Source of the DNA: Magnetospirillum gryphiswaldense MSR-1 v2 | GTDB taxonomy: Bacteria > Pseudomonadota > Alphaproteobacteria > Rhodospirillales > Magnetospirillaceae | Assembly (NCBI RefSeq): GCF_000513295.1 | Contig: NC_023065.1 | Location: 930,001-994,000 of the forward strand | Direction: 5' to 3' | DNA: 64,000 nt | Part shown: piece after piece, positions 26,957 to 35,800 of the stretch | Numbering within the stretch: the stretch's first letter is position 1 | Layout: each line of letters opens with the position of its first letter | Made by a program: the position numbers and the translations under genes | Notes under the pieces: model-generated | What the model saw: only the letters and a program-made list of their open reading frames with translations | The model's database searches: none | Told to the model about the DNA's origin: nothing

Positions 26957-28744
26957 ATGATCATCGTCCACTACGAGGTGTATGTCCTCGAAGGCCGCGG
27001 ATGGATGCTGCATGCGCGTTTTCCACGCATGGAGAGAGAGGGTGCCTTGGCCGAAGCCAAGGAATTGGAAAATACCCTGAAGATCAAGGTCAGGGTTGTC
27101 CGCGAGACCTACTACACCGACAACAACGCCTTCGAAGAAGCCGAAATCTATATCACCGGCGGTAAACTGTCGGACCGTACTCCAACCCCAGCCGCTGGCG
27201 GTAAATCCGGTGGTGGCGGGGGTGGGAGCGGGGGCGGTGCCGGGGCGCGCAGGCCGGTCGGCACGGTCAAGGCCGCAGCCGCCGTGGCCGCCATGCGCAA
27301 GACCGGGGGCGCCAAGGCGCGGACCAAGCCCAAAGCCAGCGAAGAAGAGGTTGCCCAGGCCCGCCAGTTGATCGGTCGGTTGCTGGCCATCGTCGCCTTT
27401 GCCCTGGCGGCGGCGTTGCTGGCCATCAAGGTCACCCCCAACGTCATTCTGATGCTGTGGAAGATGGGGTTCGGCATCAAGGTCGATGCCAATACCTACA
27501 GCCAGTTGCTGCTGGGGGTGTTTGCCCTGACCTTCCTGATGGTGGCCGTGCCTTTGGGCATGAAGTTCCTGCCGCGCAAGACCGCCATTCCCAAGTTCCG
27601 TGCCCCTAGTCTGGCTTTGGCCGGGGCAGGGGGCGGGGCGCCGACGGGCCGCGCGCCGATCAGTCAGGAGATGAAGAAATCCTTGGACAAGCTGGCCAAG
27701 GAAGCGGCGCAAGAAGGATTGTCGGCCAAGGACGATGACGACGACTTGCCGCCTTTGGACCTGGATTTGGACGCCGACAAGCCCATTGCCGCCGAGCCGG
27801 AAAAAGGCGTGGAGATGGCAGAGGAAAAAGCGGCACCGGGACAAAGCGTCGAAGCTCAGATGCCCAAGGTTTCCCGCTTTCTTGACGGAGCCATGGAGCA
27901 GTGTCGGCAAGAACGCATCACCATGGACAATTACAACAAGTTCGCCCTGCATCTGTACATGGCCGGCGCGGTCGAGGCCCTGGCCGAGTTCCGCAAACTG
28001 GGCGGCAAGGCGGTTGAACCGTTGATGCACGATGCGCTTGACGTCTTGGGCACCCGGGGCGAGAGCGCCAAGTCATTCCATGAAAAATTGCCCGAATACC
28101 GGCGCGAAGCCCGCTACAAGACGGTGATCGAGGCCGGGCATAACGCCATGGGCAATTATCTGCTGGGCGACGAGATGGGGGCGCATATCTCGTTGCGCGA
28201 CGTCTTCCGCGAATGGAACCGCAAGGTCGACCAGAAGCAGGGGCAGATGATGACCGTGCTGTTCACCGACATGGTCGATTCCACCAACATGACTCAGATC
28301 AGGGGCGACGCCGCCGCCCAGGAAATCGTCCGCCGTCACAATCTGATCGTGCGCAACGCCCTGTCGAAATTCGGTGGTCACGAAGTCAAGCATACCGGTG
28401 ACGGCATCATGGCGTCGTTCCTGTCGGCGGCGGGGGCCATCGACGCCATGATCCAGGTGCAGCGTCAGGTGGCCGAGCACAATGCCCGTATGCCCAATCA
28501 GACCCTGCATCTGCGCATCGGCCTCAATGCCGGCGAACCGATTCAGGAAGAAGACGATTTGTTCGGCTCGACCGTGCAGCTTGCCGCCCGTGTCTGTGCC
28601 GCTACCGGTACCGACGAAATCTATTGCACAGCCTCGGTGATGGAATTGTCGGGCAAGCCCAATTCCATGTTCCGTTCGGTCGGAGCCAAGGCGGTCAAGG
28701 GCTTCCGCGATCCCATCACCATGTATGACATCGTCTGGCGTTAG
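26957..28744 (+). CDS. membrane-anchored class III adenylate/guanylate cyclase
   Basis: Makes cyclic nucleotide from ATP or GTP. The 595-residue protein has an unfamiliar N-terminal domain (1-75), a Gly-rich linker near 80-96, two membrane helices (about 137-157 and 181-202), an acidic cytosolic segment, a helical region and a C-terminal cyclase domain (about 425-595). Catalytic features are the metal Asp in VLFTDMVDST near 438, the second metal Asp in KHTGDGIMASF near 482, and STVQLAARVCA near the end, where the arginine is kept but the usual asparagine is Gln. Whether it is an adenylate or a guanylate cyclase cannot be settled by eye. It stands alone, convergent with the RcdA-like gene six bases away. 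Confidence 0.88.
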   Translation: MIIVHYEVYVLEGRGWMLHARFPRMEREGALAEAKELENTLKIKVRVVRETYYTDNNAFEEAEIYITGGKLSDRTPTPAAGGKSGGGGGGSGGGAGARRPVGTVKAAAAVAAMRKTGGAKARTKPKASEEEVAQARQLIGRLLAIVAFALAAALLAIKVTPNVILMLWKMGFGIKVDANTYSQLLLGVFALTFLMVAVPLGMKFLPRKTAIPKFRAPSLALAGAGGGAPTGRAPISQEMKKSLDKLAKEAAQEGLSAKDDDDDLPPLDLDLDADKPIAAEPEKGVEMAEEKAAPGQSVEAQMPKVSRFLDGAMEQCRQERITMDNYNKFALHLYMAGAVEALAEFRKLGGKAVEPLMHDALDVLGTRGESAKSFHEKLPEYRREARYKTVIEAGHNAMGNYLLGDEMGAHISLRDVFREWNRKVDQKQGQMMTVLFTDMVDSTNMTQIRGDAAAQEIVRRHNLIVRNALSKFGGHEVKHTGDGIMASFLSAAGAIDAMIQVQRQVAEHNARMPNQTLHLRIGLNAGEPIQEEDDLFGSTVQLAARVCAATGTDEIYCTASVMELSGKPNSMFRSVGAKAVKGFRDPITMYDIVWR

Positions 28745-28750
28745 CTGTAG

Positions 28751-29149
28751 CTAATGCATCCGCTCCAGCATCTGGTTTTCCAGGCGGGCGATGCGCTGGT
28801 ACAAGCTCAGGCTGCGTTCCAGCAGGCTGCGCAGGCCGGTGGGCAGGGCCTCGTCGCGACCGAAGGTCTGATCCAGGCAAACCTCCAGGCCGGACAGGCG
28901 GTTGGGTTCGGATAAGGCGTCATCTGCCTCGATTTCGCCGGCATGGACGGCGCGCTGCATCATCAGCCAAGCCATCACCTGGGTCAGCCGCGAGGTCACT
29001 CGCATGGCCTCGCACGACATTCTGAGGCCGGCCATGGCCTCGGCCTTGCGGCGCTCGCGCTGCTCCACATAGGCCATGTAGTTGCGCGCCTCGACCATCA
29101 GCGTCATGGCTTCATCATAGGTGCGCCCGAAAAATGCAGGTTGCTGCAT
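28751..29149 (-). CDS. DUF1465/RcdA-like protein
   Basis: Encodes 132 residues with the pattern of the DUF1465 family, which includes Caulobacter RcdA, an adaptor that helps ClpXP degrade the cell-cycle regulator CtrA: FGRTYDEAMTLMVEARNYM, then SCEAMRVTSRLTQVMAWLMMQRAVHAGEI and a helical C-terminus. GGGAG before ATG 29149 chooses this start over an in-frame start 27 codons earlier. RcdA-type function is inferred from family only. The stop codon lies inside a small palindrome (TTAGCT GT AGCTAA at 28741-28754) shared with the cyclase stop codon. Confidence 0.75.
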   Translation of the reverse strand: MQQPAFFGRTYDEAMTLMVEARNYMAYVEQRERRKAEAMAGLRMSCEAMRVTSRLTQVMAWLMMQRAVHAGEIEADDALSEPNRLSGLEVCLDQTFGRDEALPTGLRSLLERSLSLYQRIARLENQMLERMH

Positions 29150-29230
29150 GGCAACGCTCCCGTCGCGTCCGCGGCTCCCCCAAGCCATGGGTTGATCTTT
29201 GTCCTGGCCGCCACGAAGTGACGCTTTCAT

Positions 29231-29379
29231 CTAAGGATGGAAATAATTATGAAAAATATCAAGGGGCAACTGATCGTCAGTAAACAAGCGTAAAATTAGA
29301 TAAAATTATAAATATTGAATAAATATGGTGCTGTTGACATAATATTTTTAATGTATTCATGCGGGGTTGCGAGGGTGTC
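29231..29379. other. AT-rich intergenic patch
   Basis: About 130 bases from 29238 are dominated by A and T (runs such as AAAATTAGATAAAATTATAA), in sharp contrast with the GC-rich surroundings. It contains a TTGACA hexamer at 29334-29339 without a well-spaced -10 box, and a possible 18-codon ORF at 29237-29293 that I do not count as a gene. It probably holds the promoter of the small gene that follows and may bind a xenogeneic silencer. Confidence 0.6.
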
Positions 29380-29574
29380 ATGCGCTTCGTCGTCACAGAA
29401 TCTTTCGATAAAAGTGAAGTAAATCACTTTTTCGACGCCGAGATAAGTTGCCGCATTGGCGGCATCATCCGTTCACGTGCCGGCAAGGTCTATCGGGTCG
29501 AGGATGTCGCTTGGCATAGCGATACTTTCGACCATACACCGAATGTCAGGGTGCTGTTGAAGCGCGAGAAATAA
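29380..29574 (+). CDS. small protein of unknown function
   Basis: Encodes 64 residues, MRFVVTESFDKSEVNHFF onward, mixed charged with one cysteine and no signal or membrane segment. GAGGGTG six bases before ATG 29380 supports this start over a Met seven codons earlier. The sequence reads like a small beta-rich domain (GGIIRSRAGKVYRVEDVAW) but I do not recognise a family. It sits behind the AT-rich patch and is convergent with the thioesterase gene (two bases apart). It could be a horizontally acquired gene. Confidence 0.6.
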   Translation: MRFVVTESFDKSEVNHFFDAEISCRIGGIIRSRAGKVYRVEDVAWHSDTFDHTPNVRVLLKREK

Positions 29575-29576
29575 TC

Positions 29577-30011
29577 TCAGCCCAGATGCTGCTGGAACAC
29601 CTGGCGGATCAGCGCGGGAATGGGGGTGGGGCGCTGATTGTGGCGATCGACGAAGACGTGGACCCAATGGCCCTCGGCTGCGGCTTCGTCGCTGCTGTCA
29701 TCGAACAGGGCGATGGTGTAGCGCACCGATGAAGTACCCAGGCTTTCCACCTTCAGGCCGCCGCTGACCGGGTTGGGCCACGACAGCGGGCGGCGGAAGC
29801 GGCACAGGCTTTCGGCGGCGAAGGCCACCACCTGGGCATTCAGCAAATCCATGGCGCACGGCCCGCGCAGGAACTCCACCACGATCATCTCGAAGAAGCG
29901 GTAGTATTCCACGTTGTTGATGTGGCCGAACATGTCGTTGTCCGACCACCGGGTCTGGATTTGGGTCAGGAAGCGGAAATCCTGCCGTCGGGCCGTGAGC
30001 GCCTTGGTCAT
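29577..30011 (-). CDS. hotdog-fold acyl-CoA thioesterase
   Basis: A 144-residue 4HBT-family protein; the RWSDNDMFGHINNVEYYRFFE block carries the catalytic Asp in the DxxGHxNN motif of 4-hydroxybenzoyl-CoA-type thioesterases. It would hydrolyse a CoA thioester in the cytoplasm; chain length is unknown. It starts two bases after the bdhA stop, so it is translated from the same mRNA, which suggests a substrate in 3-hydroxybutyrate or related acyl-CoA metabolism. RBS sequence overlaps the end of bdhA. Confidence 0.85.
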   Translation of the reverse strand: MTKALTARRQDFRFLTQIQTRWSDNDMFGHINNVEYYRFFEMIVVEFLRGPCAMDLLNAQVVAFAAESLCRFRRPLSWPNPVSGGLKVESLGTSSVRYTIALFDDSSDEAAAEGHWVHVFVDRHNQRPTPIPALIRQVFQQHLG

Positions 30012-30013
30012 GT

Positions 30014-30790
30014 TTATTGCGCGGTCCAGCCGCCATCCATGGTCAGCGAGGTGCCGGTCATGTTGCCGGCGGCCTTCGACGACAGGAACACCGCCAGTTC
30101 CCCCAGTTCTTCCGGCGTGGTGAAACGCTTGGACGGCTGCTTTTCGCTCAACAGGTCGCGCCCGGCATCGGCGATGGAGACACCCTGGGCTTCAGCCCGG
30201 GCGTCGATCTGCTTTTGCACCAGCGGCGTCAGCACCCAACCGGGGCAGATGGCGTTGCAGGTGATGCCGTTTTCGGCGTTTTCCAGGGCGACAACCTTGG
30301 TCAGGCCGATGATGCCGTGCTTGGCCGCCACATAGGCCGCCTTGTTGACCGACGCCACCAGACCATGGACCGAGGCGACGTTGATCAGTCGGCCCCAGCC
30401 GCGCGCCTTCATGCCGGGCAGGGCGGTGCGGATGGTGTGGAAAGCCGAGGACAGATTGATGGCGATGACCGCATCCCAGCGGGCGACGGGAAAGTTTTCC
30501 ACCGCATCCACGTGCTGGATGCCGGCATTGTTGACCAGGATGTCCACCGAACCCAGGCGCTTTTCGGCGTCTTCGATCAGGCTGGCGCATTCCTCGGCCT
30601 TGGACAGGTCGGCGCCGTTGTAAAGCACGGTGACGCCGAATTCCTGGGCCAGGCCCGCGCGCAAATCCTCGATGCCGTCGCCGAAGCCGTTCAACATGAT
30701 GCCGCAGCCTTGCGCGGCCAGGGCGCGGGCGATGCCCAGGCCGATGCCGCTGGTGGAGCCGGTAACGACAGCGTTGCGTCCCTTAAGCAT
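30014..30790 (-). CDS. bdhA: 3-hydroxybutyrate dehydrogenase
   Basis: NAD-dependent short-chain dehydrogenase interconverting (R)-3-hydroxybutyrate and acetoacetate during polyhydroxybutyrate turnover. The 258-residue protein has the cofactor motif TGSTSGIG at 10-17, NNAG at 87-90 and the catalytic Ser140, Tyr153 and Lys157; NGFGDG and the C-terminal LTMDGGWTAQ are characteristic of the 3-hydroxybutyrate enzymes among SDRs. AAGGGGA sets ATG 30790; the longer frame upstream is the DUF1192 gene read out of frame. Middle gene of DUF1192-bdhA-thioesterase. Confidence 0.92.
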   Translation of the reverse strand: MLKGRNAVVTGSTSGIGLGIARALAAQGCGIMLNGFGDGIEDLRAGLAQEFGVTVLYNGADLSKAEECASLIEDAEKRLGSVDILVNNAGIQHVDAVENFPVARWDAVIAINLSSAFHTIRTALPGMKARGWGRLINVASVHGLVASVNKAAYVAAKHGIIGLTKVVALENAENGITCNAICPGWVLTPLVQKQIDARAEAQGVSIADAGRDLLSEKQPSKRFTTPEELGELAVFLSSKAAGNMTGTSLTMDGGWTAQ

Positions 30791-30800
30791 GCTTTTCCCC

Positions 30801-30986
30801 TTATGCTTTCCTGAACAGGGCCTCGGCCCCCGATTTGACTTTTTCCTTGGCGGCGATGGTGGCCTCGGCCCGGATGATCTCGGCCTGTAATTGGGCGATA
30901 TAGTCGCGCAATTCCTCGACCCCCAAGGTTCCCAAGTCGCGCGATTGCGCCGTTTTCTTCTTGGGGTCCAGGTCGTCCACGTCCAT
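30801..30986 (-). CDS. DUF1192 small protein
   Basis: A 61-residue protein, MDVDDLDPKKKTAQSRDLG then LGVEELRDYIAQLQAEIIRAE and an Ala/Lys-rich coil, the signature of DUF1192, a small coiled-coil family common in alphaproteobacteria with no known function. AAGGAGG before ATG 30986 makes the start certain. It is first in the operon, ten bases before bdhA, and is divergent from the quinone oxidoreductase gene. Confidence 0.88.
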   Translation of the reverse strand: MDVDDLDPKKKTAQSRDLGTLGVEELRDYIAQLQAEIIRAEATIAAKEKVKSGAEALFRKA

Positions 30987-31068
30987 GGGGCCTCCTTCGC
31001 CGCTTGCCATGACGGCATGAACGTACCAGATTGACCCGAACAGGGACAGACTAAGGAACGCCACGGCC

Positions 31069-32061
31069 ATGCTGCCTGAAACCATGACCTGCATCGAAAT
31101 CACCACCCCCGGCGACGCCCATGTGCTGAAGCCGGCGCAGCGCCCGCTGCCGAGGCCAGCCAAGGGGCAGGTGCTGATCAAGGTGGCCGCCGCCGGCATC
31201 AACCGTCCCGACGTGTTGCAACGCCAGGGTGCCTATCCGGCACCGCCCGGCGCCTCGGACCTGCCGGGCCTGGAAGTGTCGGGCACCGTCGCCGGTTTGG
31301 GCGAGGGGGTGGATCAATGGCGCTTGGGCGATTCGGTCTGTGCGCTCACCGCCGGCGGCGGCTATGCCCAGTTTGTCACCGCCGATGCCCGCCATTGCCT
31401 GCCTATTCCCGACGATCTGGAATTCGTCGCCGCGGCGGCGTTGCCGGAAACCTTGTTCACCGTCTGGCACAACGTGTTCGAGCGCGGCGGCCTGAAGGCG
31501 GGCGAGAAATTCCTGGTCCATGGCGGCGGCTCGGGTATCGGCACCACCGCCATCCAACTGGCCAAGGCCTTGGGCGCCACCGTCTTCGCCACCGCCGGCG
31601 GCAAGGCCAAGTGCGAGGCCTGCGTCAAGTTGGGCGCCGACCGTGTCATCGATTATCAGACCGAGGATTTCGTCGAGGTGATCAAGGCGGAAACCGGCGG
31701 CAAGGGTGTCGATGTCATCCTGGATATGGTCGGCGGCGATTATCTGCCGCGCAACGTCAAATGCCTGGGCTTTGATGGCCGGCTGGTCAACATCGCCTTC
31801 CTTAAGGGCCCGGTGGCGGAAATGAACATGATGCCGGTGATGCTCAAGCGCCTGACCTTGACCGGCTCGACCCTGCGTCCGCAATCGGATGCGGCCAAGG
31901 CGCGCATGGCCGAGGGGCTGAAAACCACGGTTCTGCCCTTGGTCGCCGCCGGTCGCGTGCGTCCGCTGATCCATGCGGTGTTCCCGCTGGACCAAGCCGC
32001 CCAGGCGCATGAACTGATGGAATCCAACACCCATGTGGGCAAGATCGTCTTGACCGTTTGA
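31069..32061 (+). CDS. NAD(P)H-quinone oxidoreductase, zeta-crystallin/PIG3 type
   Basis: Zinc-free medium-chain dehydrogenase/reductase of 330 residues that would reduce quinones or enones with NADPH. Signature blocks are AAGINRPDVLQRQGAYP, GLEVSGTVAGLGEGV and the nucleotide-binding HGGGSGIGTTAIQLAKALGA at about 151-170. The PIG3-like GINRPDVLQRQG motif separates it from zinc alcohol dehydrogenases. Met1 or Met6 may be the start. Its stop codon overlaps the -35 box of the trcR promoter. Confidence 0.9.
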   Translation: MLPETMTCIEITTPGDAHVLKPAQRPLPRPAKGQVLIKVAAAGINRPDVLQRQGAYPAPPGASDLPGLEVSGTVAGLGEGVDQWRLGDSVCALTAGGGYAQFVTADARHCLPIPDDLEFVAAAALPETLFTVWHNVFERGGLKAGEKFLVHGGGSGIGTTAIQLAKALGATVFATAGGKAKCEACVKLGADRVIDYQTEDFVEVIKAETGGKGVDVILDMVGGDYLPRNVKCLGFDGRLVNIAFLKGPVAEMNMMPVMLKRLTLTGSTLRPQSDAAKARMAEGLKTTVLPLVAAGRVRPLIHAVFPLDQAAQAHELMESNTHVGKIVLTV

Positions 32062-32086
32062 CCCGCCGTCGCCTGTCCCATATAAC
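32058..32086 (+). promoter_or_regulatory. sigma-70 promoter for trcR
   Basis: TTGACC (32058-32063), a 17-base spacer and TATAAC (32081-32086). The -35 box includes the TGA stop of the upstream gene. The predicted 5' leader to the trcR ATG is about 80 bases. Confidence 0.65.
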
Positions 32087-32174
32087 TACGCCAATCCCTA
32101 TATGTGCCCGCCATCGGCACCGGGACCGACGCCTTGACCGGCCGGTTCCGATCGAGATTTTGCAAGGAGGATTC

Positions 32175-32747
32175 ATGGCTCTGCCGCTCATGCCCAAGGC
32201 GACTGCCGTCTGGCTGGTCGAAAACACCGCCCTTAGCTTTGAGCAGATCGCCGAGTTCTGTGGTCTGCATTCCCTGGAAGTGCAGGCCATCGCAGACGGC
32301 GAAGTGGCGACCGGTATCGTCGGTCTGGACCCCGTGGCCAACGGTCAGTTGTCCAAGTCCGAGCTGGAACGCTGCGAAGCCAACCCGGATGCCCATCTGA
32401 AGCTGAACATCACCGATTATCCGCAGCCGCGGGCCAAGCCCAAGGGCGCGCGCTATACCCCGGTGTCCAAGCGCCAGGACCGCCCTGACGCCATCGCCTG
32501 GCTGCTGAAGCATCACCCGGAACTGTCCGACGGCCAGTTGTGCAAGCTGATCGGCACCACCAAGCCGACCATCCAGTCGGTGCGGGAAAAAAGCCATTGG
32601 AACGCGCCCAACATCAAGCCGCGCAATCCGGTGACCTTGGGCCTGTGCACCGAATCGGATCTGGAAAAGGCGGTGACCATCGGTCGCGGCCGCGCCGGCG
32701 GCACCGTGGCGCCGCAATATCATGAGGAAGAGGACGGCGCCGAGTAA
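32175..32747 (+). CDS. trcR: cell-cycle transcriptional regulator TrcR (DUF1013)
   Basis: A 190-residue DUF1013 protein, MALPLMPKATAVWLVENTALS then FEQIAEFCGLHSLEVQAIADG and a second helix-turn-helix-like block KHHPELSDGQLCKLIGTTKPTIQSVR. The family is widespread in alphaproteobacteria and is named TrcR from Caulobacter, where it is reported as an essential cell-cycle regulator; the exact role here is inferred. AAGGAGG at 32164-32170 sets the ATG at 32175; the longer frame upstream is noncoding. It has its own promoter and terminator. Confidence 0.88.
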   Translation: MALPLMPKATAVWLVENTALSFEQIAEFCGLHSLEVQAIADGEVATGIVGLDPVANGQLSKSELERCEANPDAHLKLNITDYPQPRAKPKGARYTPVSKRQDRPDAIAWLLKHHPELSDGQLCKLIGTTKPTIQSVREKSHWNAPNIKPRNPVTLGLCTESDLEKAVTIGRGRAGGTVAPQYHEEEDGAE

Positions 32748-32768
32748 TCGGCCCGTTCCATACAGATG

Positions 32769-32797
32769 AAAACGCCCGCCATTTGGCGGGCGTTTTT
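32769..32797 (+). terminator. rho-independent terminator after trcR
   Basis: Arms AAAACGCCCGCC (32769-32780) and GGCGGGCGTTTT (32785-32796) with an ATTT loop and a six-T run. The A-rich left flank means it could also act on the minus strand. Confidence 0.9.
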
Positions 32798-32804
32798 TAT
32801 GTCT

Positions 32805-32840
32805 AAAAAAACAAACGGCGGAACTTTTTGGGTTCCGCCG
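32805..32840 (-). terminator. rho-independent terminator of the RND operon
   Basis: Read on the minus strand, arms CGGCGGAAC and GTTCCGCCG with a seven-base loop (32816-32840) are followed by a T-rich run, the complement of A-rich 32805-32815. It lies just after the pump gene stop codon. Confidence 0.85.
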
Positions 32841-32847
32841 CTTTTAT

Positions 32848-35800
32848 TTATTCCGCCCCTTCGGCGGCGATGTGGCCGTGCACTTGTGGTGCGGCCCGTT
32901 GTTTGCGATCGGTGGCCAGGAAGGTGTAGATCACCGGCAGCACGAATAGCGTGAACAAGGTGCCGATGCTCATGCCGGCGACGATCACCACGGCGATGGA
33001 GAAGCGGCTGGCGGCGCCGGCCCCCGAGGCCATCAACAGCGGGATCAGGCCGGCGACCATGGCCGCCGTGGTCATCAGGATCGGGCGCAGACGCAGGCTG
33101 GCCGCCACCTGCACCGCTTCCAGGCGCGACAGGCCTTCCTGTTCCTGCCGCTCGCGCGCCACTTCACAGATCAGGATGCCGTGCTTGGTGATCAGCCCGA
33201 TCAGGGTGATCAGCCCCACCTGGGTATAGATGTTCATGCTGGCCACGCCGAGCGCCAGCGGGATCAGGGCCCCGCACAGCGACAACGGCACCGACACCAT
33301 GATCACCAGCGGATCGCGGAAGCTTTCGAACTGCGCCGCCAGCACCAGGAAGATGATGACCAGGGCGAAGACGAACGTGACGGTCAGCGAGGCGCCTTCC
33401 TGCTTGTACTGGCGCGATTGGCCGGCGAAGTCGTAGGTGGTGCCCTGGGGCAGGACTTCGGTGGCGATGCCTTCCAGCGTCGCCAGCGACTGGCCCAAGG
33501 TGGTGCCGGGCATGGGGAACGCGCTGATGGTGAAGCTGTTCAACTGGTTGAACTGGTTGAGCGACACCGGCTTGACCGCCTGCTTCAGCGTCACCAGCGA
33601 CGACAGCGGCACCGCGCCGCCGTCCGAGGTGCGCACGTGGAAGCGGCCCAACTGGTGCGGGTCGAGGCGGAAATCGCGCGGCACCTGCGGGATGACCTGA
33701 TAGGACCGGCCTTGCAGATTGACCAGATTGACGTAATTGCCGCCGGTCATGGTGGCCAGCGATTCGCCGATCTGCTGCATGGTGATGCCGTAAGACCCGG
33801 CCTTGTCGCGGTCGATGTCGACCACCGTCTGCGGGCTTTGGAACTTCAGGTCGCTGTCGATGAAGGCGTACATGCCCGAGGCGGTGGCCCGGCGCATGAT
33901 CTCGGCCTGCAAATCGTTGAGCGCCTTGTAATCCGAGGTCGAGGTGATGACGAACTGCACCGGCAGGCCATCGGAGCCGGGCAAGGGCGGCGGCGAGAAC
34001 ACCGAGGCCTTGACGCCGGAAATGCCGTCCAGCTTCTGCTGGAACAAGGGCGTCAGTTGCTTGGTCGACAGCTTGCGCTCTTCCCACGGCTTGGTGACGG
34101 CACCGCCGAAGCCCTGGTTGATGGAGCCGATGCCGGCGATGAGGAAGCGATCGCGCACCTCGGGGAATTCCTTCAGCGCCTTGTCGATCTCGCCGGCGAA
34201 CACCTCCATGTACTCGGTGTTGGCCGAGGCCGGACCGGTGAAGGCGGTGAATACCACGCCCTGGTCTTCTTCGGGGGCCAGTTCGGTCGGCACCGCCATG
34301 AACAGGAAGGGCAGCACCCCCATGACGATGGCCGCGAACAGCAAGGTGGTGGAACGGTCGGCCAGCGACGCCGCCAGGGCCCGGCGGTAGCGGCCCTGCA
34401 GGCCGTCGAAGATGGCGTCGATGCGGGCCGGCAGGCCCTTCTTGTCCTCGTCGTGCTTGAGGATCAGCGAGCACATCATTGGCGACAAGGTCAGCGCGAT
34501 GATGCCCGAGACGATGACCGAACCGGCCAGGGCCAGGGCGAATTCCTTGAACAACGAGCCGGTCAGGCCGCCCATGAAGGCGATGGGGGCATAAACCGCG
34601 GCCAGGGTGATGGTCATGGAAATGACCGGGCCGGCGATTTCACGGGTGCCGACGATGGCCGCCTGGAACGGCGACAATCCTTCCTCGATGTGACGATGGA
34701 CGTTCTCGACGACGACGATGGCGTCGTCGACCACCAGACCGATGGCCAGGACCATGGCCAAAAGCGTCAGCAGGTTGATGGAAAAGCCCAGGGCCAGCAG
34801 GAACAGGGCGACGCCGATCAATGACAGCGGCACCGTCACCACCGGGATGGCGACCGAGCGGAACGAGCCCATGAAGGCGAAGATGACGATCATCACGATC
34901 ACCGCCGCTTCCAGGATGGTTTTCACCACCTCGTCGATGGCGGCCTGGATGAACACGGTGGAATCATAGGCGATTTCCGCGTTCAGGCCGGGCGGCAACT
35001 GGGCGACGATGCCGGGCAGGGCGCTGTCGCGGATCTCCTTGATCACCGTCAGCGGGTTGGCTTCGGGAGTGGTGAAAACACCGACGAAGATGGCCCGCTT
35101 GCCGCTGGCGAACACCGCCATTTCGTCATTCTGGGCGCCCAAGGACACCTCGGCAATGTCCGACAGGCGGACCAGTCGGGTGCCTTCGTGGCGGATCACC
35201 AGATTGCGGAAATCGGCGATGGTGTTGAGATCGGTGCGCGCCTGGGTGGTGACCACGTCATAGGCGCCCTTGGTCGAGCCGGCGGCGGCGGTGAAGTTGT
35301 TGGCGGTCAGGGCGGCGTTGACGTCGTCGGCGGTCATGTCAAGCTGTGCCAGCTTTTCCGGGTCGAGCCAGACGCGGATGGAAAAGTTCTGGCCGCCGAA
35401 CACTTCCGGGTTGGCGACGCCGGGGACCGAGGCCAGCTTGGGCTGGATCACCCGGTTAACGTAATCGGTGATCTGTTCCTGGCTCAGCTCCGCCGACGAA
35501 AACGCCAGATAGGCCGAGGCGAAGGTCTGGCCGGTTTCCTTTTTCAGCACCGGGTCGTTGATGCCGCGCGGCAGCACCGAGCGCACCTCGTTGACCTTGC
35601 TCATCACCTCGGTCATGGCGGCGTCGGGGTCTTCGTTCAGACGGACGAAGGCCTTGATCACCGAGGCGCTTTGCACCGATTGCGAGGTGATGTAATCGAG
35701 ACCGGCCGAGGTCGCCACCGCCTTTTGCAAGGGCTGGGTGATGAACCCCTGGATCAGCTCGGCGTCGGCGCCCGGATAGGTGGTGGTGATGGTGATCACC

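Noticed and set aside
28741-28754. TTAGCT GT AGCTAA palindrome over two stop codons
   Set aside because: Short, explained by convergent stop codons; too weak to be a terminator.
29237-29293. 18-codon ORF in the AT-rich patch
   Set aside because: Too short, with only a weak RBS and no evidence of a leader-peptide function.
30791-31018. N-terminal extension of bdhA
   Set aside because: It is the DUF1192 gene read in another frame; the RBS at bdhA ATG 30790 is clear.
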